Assembly: GCA_951799445.1 (NCBI GenBank)
Contig: OX637287.1
Span: 18,538,224-18,602,223, forward strand
Source of the DNA: Pseudisothecium myosuroides
Taxonomy: Eukaryota > Streptophyta > Bryopsida > Hypnales > Lembophyllaceae
Length of the DNA stretch: 64,000 nt
Reading direction: 5' to 3'
The notes under the pieces were generated by a model. It saw nothing but the letters and a program-made list of their open reading frames with translations. It ran no database searches and was not told the DNA's origin. Below, one piece after another: positions 59,909-64,000 of this stretch (position 1 is the stretch's first letter; each line of letters begins with the position of its first letter). A program made the translations under genes and the position numbers.

Positions 59909-60158
59909 CAACGGTGCTAGTATGTGAGCCCAAGAATGCGAGCTTGTGAGTATTGAGCCTACAATATAGGTACCTATAATATGGATACCACATACTATAA
60001 AAGGTGTATGTATCATAAACACCTATAATATGGGTATTTGTAATATATATACCATATAATTATAGACGGTTTCTATAGTATATATACCTATAATATAGGT
60101 GTGTAGTATTCTAGGCTCATAGGCTCACACTCCTATGCTCACATAATAACAACCCTCA
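59909..60158 (+). mobile_element. Mutator-type MITE, copy 3
   Basis: Starts CAACGGTGCTAGTATGTGAG and ends CTCACATAATAACAACCCTCA. TTGGTGGCT is duplicated exactly at 59900-59908 and 60159-60167. It is the closest copy to the one at 1290. Confidence 0.85.
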
Positions 60159-60297
60159 TTGGTGGCTAAAAAACAAGATTCCATATGTTTGTGACTTGTT
60201 TGCATTCTTTCCACATTTAAAATTTAAATGCCCAATCTTTAAAGGATTAAAGATTTAAAACTAGTCTTTTATGACCTTGCAATACACTAAGAAAAAG

Positions 60298-61412
60298 CAT
60301 AGTTGTCACATTGGACACACTGTCTGTCCGAACCGTCCAATATGTCCGCCTGTCCGGGACGTCTGATAATTCTAACCCACCCAATGTGACGACTTTACAG
60401 TAGTCACATTGCTTGTCCGGTCTATCCAAACCATCCAAAATTTCCGCTTGTCCGGGACTTCTAATGATCCTAAGTTGATTAAAGTGACAACAATGAGAAA
60501 AGTAACTAAAAAAATAACTTTTTCTATGCCACATATAAATACAAGCTCTTGAGTTTCAAAGTAGACTGTTGTGGATTGCTCTTGAGGGTGGGTAGGGGTT
60601 TGCAATTAGGCACGTGATCAAGATGTTGATGGTGAGTCTTGTTAGTTTGCAAATTGTTCTCCAAATGTTGTTTTTTGCTTGTTGCTTTGTCGCTTATTGC
60701 TTCTTGCCTCAATGGCTATGGCTAGATTTGTTGTGATGGATAGCCTAGGAGCTTTGTGACGCCGCCTTTGGCATTTTCATTCAATTGTTGTTTCTTGCAG
60801 ACGTATCATCCAGACTGGCTTAAACTCATAGATATGTGCTTTACGGTGGCATCAGTGTTCGTGGCGTAAAATGATTATATCAACGGGAAACAGATTGTTG
60901 ATATTAAAGGAATTGAAAGCTCTCTTGATTGGACCTTAGCAATTGAATGTGGTATGTAGTAGCAACACCAAGGTCTTCAATGGTAGCAACAACACTCAAC
61001 AATTGAGTGCATGTAAGGATACGTCGCAAAGCTTTTAGGCCTTTACCCATTGCAAGCAACAAATAACAATTGGAGACAAGAATTTGGAAATGAGAGTTGT
61101 CGTAACAAGTAGGAGACTAACTCACCATCAACACTTCAACCACTACAAGAAAACAATGCCCAAATTGACAAATTTGAATTGACTAATTGTGTCCGAATTG
61201 ACAAAAAATTGAAATCATTGTTGTCATATCGATCGAGTTAGGATCATTGGACGTCCCAAAGGGTGGATATATTGAACAATTTGGATGGACTAGACGGACA
61301 ACGTTACTACCTTAAAGTAGTCACACTGGGCTAGTTAGGGTCATCAAATGTTCCAGATAGACAAACAAATCGGACAATATGGATGAACAATCCCTCCAAT
61401 GTGACTACTATG
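60298..61412. mobile_element. TIR element, 1,115 bp, with exon-like interior
   Basis: CATAGTTGTCACATTGGA is inverted at the right end with one change. The inverted arms (about 200 bp each, 60298-60500 and 61220-61412) each contain two sub-repeats with TGTCCGGGAC-type words. The interior includes a TTCTTGCAG acceptor at about 60800 followed by a 22-codon frame TYHPDWLKLIDMCFTVASV ending at a stop. No transposase. Confidence 0.55.
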
Positions 61413-64000
61413 TTTAAAATGGTAGTTTTAACTACCAACTAAATGTATATTTTTTTCTTTTAAATATCATATTTTGATTTAAAATTTAAATTATTATATT
61501 TAGTCAGCCTAGATTTTTTTTCAACAAAATTATTAATAAAATTTATTTCACTTATTATAATTATATAACTAGCTTGAAAATGGATTTATAATCCGAATGC
61601 AAATTATAGTAGAATTGCTCACTCAAGCTCTCAATTAAAGAAAAATATATGGAGTGTCACAACAGTTAATTTTTACATATGGACTTTTTTTGAAACATAA
61701 ACACATAGAAATGGTTTATAGTGACTAATGTAGGAATAGATGAAAACATTCTTTCTCAAAAAAATGAATTCTTTGGTGTCAACATCAATGTATTTCATAT
61801 GGTTATGGACTTTTATAGAGTGAAAATTAGGTTCAATTTTTGGAAGTCATTTTCTTATGGATTAGAATTTTTTTTTAAATTTTTTTTCTTCCTTTTGAGT
61901 AGTATATTTGAAGTTCAGATAAGTGGGCTTATTTTTAAAAAAAAAAGAAAACACTTATGAAGGCTCAACCACTTAGGATTGTTATGAAAACTCCCTTTAC
62001 ATGGTTGGTTTAGTGTTCTAAACATAAATTTTACTTAATGGTAGAGCATTCCCCATTGAGAACTGGAAATCAAAATTAACCAATATGCAAGTCTGACCTA
62101 CAACATGCACAGAGAACTTACTAGGATCAATTACCCTATGTGACTACTATAAAAAGGCCCATCTACGGAACGATCAAGTAAGTTGGCAATCTTTCAACCG
62201 GGCATTATTTTCAATAGTGCCTCTCGGTTGTCTTGTACCTCTTGTAGCGTAGCCAAATGATATTGTGGAGATAACTCCTCGCATAGGAAAAACAGTGGGA
62301 GCATTATGCCTATCTCGGCATTTGAGATGCTCTAATCCGGTCTATGGTCTTGTGGAGGATGTTGCGTTGCTAGCGTATAACGAAGATCGTGGTACAAAGT
62401 TTCCTCCCTACTTTAAAGTAGTGGTCACACTTGTAAGATGAGAAAAAATAATTAAATACAACCTTGTAATTATTTTGTAAATGAAGTTCATACATCAGAA
62501 TCCCAAGGAAAATTTTCAAAGCGCAAGCGTTAGCAAAATTTACAACATACATACATAAGTGTGGTTTACCTTATGTTGCCTTTTGGAGAGAAAGAACTGC
62601 AATTACGTCACAATTTTACGATCTTTGAAAAGTTTGAATTGGAATTGAGCCTTTCAATTTGCGCAAGGATTAGATTGCAAGCGCAAGATGAGATGGGATG
62701 AGTGAGCATGTCACTGCTCTCCAAGTACAAATTAAAAGGACCTTTTTTTATCGATCAAAGTGTTGGCGAAACGAGCTGATTTGTCAATCTGCATTTTTGC
62801 ATACAAACCTCAACGTAATGTTTGTGTGTTCATGAATGGGCGTTGTTGAAAGCAACCTAAAGGATCAATCATTTTTGTCGAGGTTGCTAGTATAGTAAAC
62901 TCCTAGTAATCTGCCACGTGAAGATGCATGCATATCTTCTAGCTTTAGTTTCAGTAGTCTTATAAGATCTTAGATTTGTTGCTACTTAGACTAATGATTA
63001 TTACTGTAAACAATGTTCAAACTACACCAATAACCTTTAAGAGCTAGGAGGCTTACAAAGTTATTGGACTTGATGCCAAATAGTATGATTGAAACCTTGA
63101 ACATCCATGTCTGTTCTACTGTATTTGATTGATAGAAAACAAGACATTGAGCTAGCTAGTAGAGGATTATTTATGGATTTTAACCTTCTTCTCATGAGAA
63201 AGTGGCACAATTGCCATGAAATTTAGAACTTGGCATCATGGAAAAAATGTCCTATTGGCAAAGGTTCAAACATGTATACTTAGCTAGTGAATTGAATACC
63301 AGTAGACTGCTTCTGTATAGGACAATGCCTAAGGAGGGGATTGCAGTAAATAAAGGGCCAACAAAGAAGGCAGAGCCCAATGAGAATGCCATTTATTTAT
63401 AGCAACCTCCAACAATGAGCAATAATTGCCCGACATAATCCACAGGTGGGAATGAAAATTTTGAACAATTTGGATGAATCCACGGGCGGGAATGAACAAT
63501 TTGGATGAAAAATGCATGATGCCCGATTACATGGTTTTGTCCGCATAATCGAGCATTACGACTTCATTGCAACAGAGAACCTACTCGCAAATGAACGAGA
63601 CGATTTCTAGCCATGGTTAACAATGAAAATTGAGGTTTGTTGAGTTCACTCGACAATTGGGACTGACTTCCTTTCAAAGACAACATATCTCTATCAACAT
63701 ATGAGATATTTTTTGAGTTTTACCAACTATTTTATTTTAATTGTGATATTCAACCAGTTTTCTTCATGTCAAGTTTGATCTTTTTATAATTTTTTACTTT
63801 GATTAGAATTTTTTTAGATTTTTTCAATGGGCTTTCCTTGATGTTTTTAAATTGCCACTACGTTTTTTCCCAATTCCACTGGCTAACAATGAACTAACTA
63901 GCGGTTCACCTTGAACATTGGTCTAGACCAATGTTTAAATTCTTTTTTCTTTTTAGTAGAGTGAGTTGCACCTTGAACTACAAGTCAGCTAGAACAATCA
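61413..64000. other. AT-rich intergenic DNA with a repeated exon-like segment
   Basis: 62590-62780 is the second copy of the exon-like repeat at 45655; its frame reads EKELQLRHNFTIFEKFELEL and stops after QAQDEMG. An orphan TATGTGACTACTATA near 62135 resembles the right end of the 60298 element. I see no other gene up to the window edge. Confidence 0.4.

Overview
The window is nuclear DNA of a green land plant. The evidence is genes split by short GT-AG introns, a photosystem I antenna gene, plant-type families (DUF674, PIF/Harbinger with its Myb/SANT partner) and a eukaryotic tRNA-Gly. The background is AT-rich (genes stand out as GC-richer islands), gene-poor and full of degraded transposons. 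A seedless or otherwise repeat-rich plant would fit, but I cannot name the species from sequence alone.

Layout. 1-11.7 kb: no intact gene, only small non-autonomous transposons and a dead Tc1-like transposase. 12.1-15.7 kb: a divergent pair, a five-exon Lhca2-type PSI antenna gene (minus) and a four-exon SmD2 spliceosome gene (plus), sharing a 0.93-kb promoter region. 18.1-23.3 kb: two convergent DUF674 genes. The plus copy is intact. The minus copy has a single-base frameshift, and both loci carry an extra copy of the terminal exon. 24.4-27.5 kb: a tRNA-Gly(GCC) and an unidentified basic, probably nuclear protein gene (minus). 31.1-32.6 kb: a two-exon, probably plastid-targeted membrane protein gene. 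From 33 kb to the end: almost entirely transposons.

The most notable content is the transposon archaeology. (1) A family of elements has TTAA target sites and CCC(C)T ends, as in piggyBac, in three size classes (about 120-150 bp, about 225 bp, 570-950 bp). (2) A 6,156-bp PIF/Harbinger element with TAA duplications sits inside one of these TTAA elements; it encodes an intact Myb/SANT protein and a transposase broken by one stop codon. (3) A 1.36-kb foldback element with Tc1-like TA/CAGTGGGG ends is split by a 5,273-bp sequence that begins TGTG, ends CACA and has a 5-bp duplication. That sequence is best read as a giant solo LTR. It carries a TATA box, a 98-bp tandem array, a 17-bp minisatellite and a 1.1-kb purine-rich tract. 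(4) Three full copies of a Mutator-type MITE have about 9-bp duplications.

Exon limits were inferred by eye from splice consensus, reading phase and family similarity. No database search was possible, so product names rest on recognised motifs.
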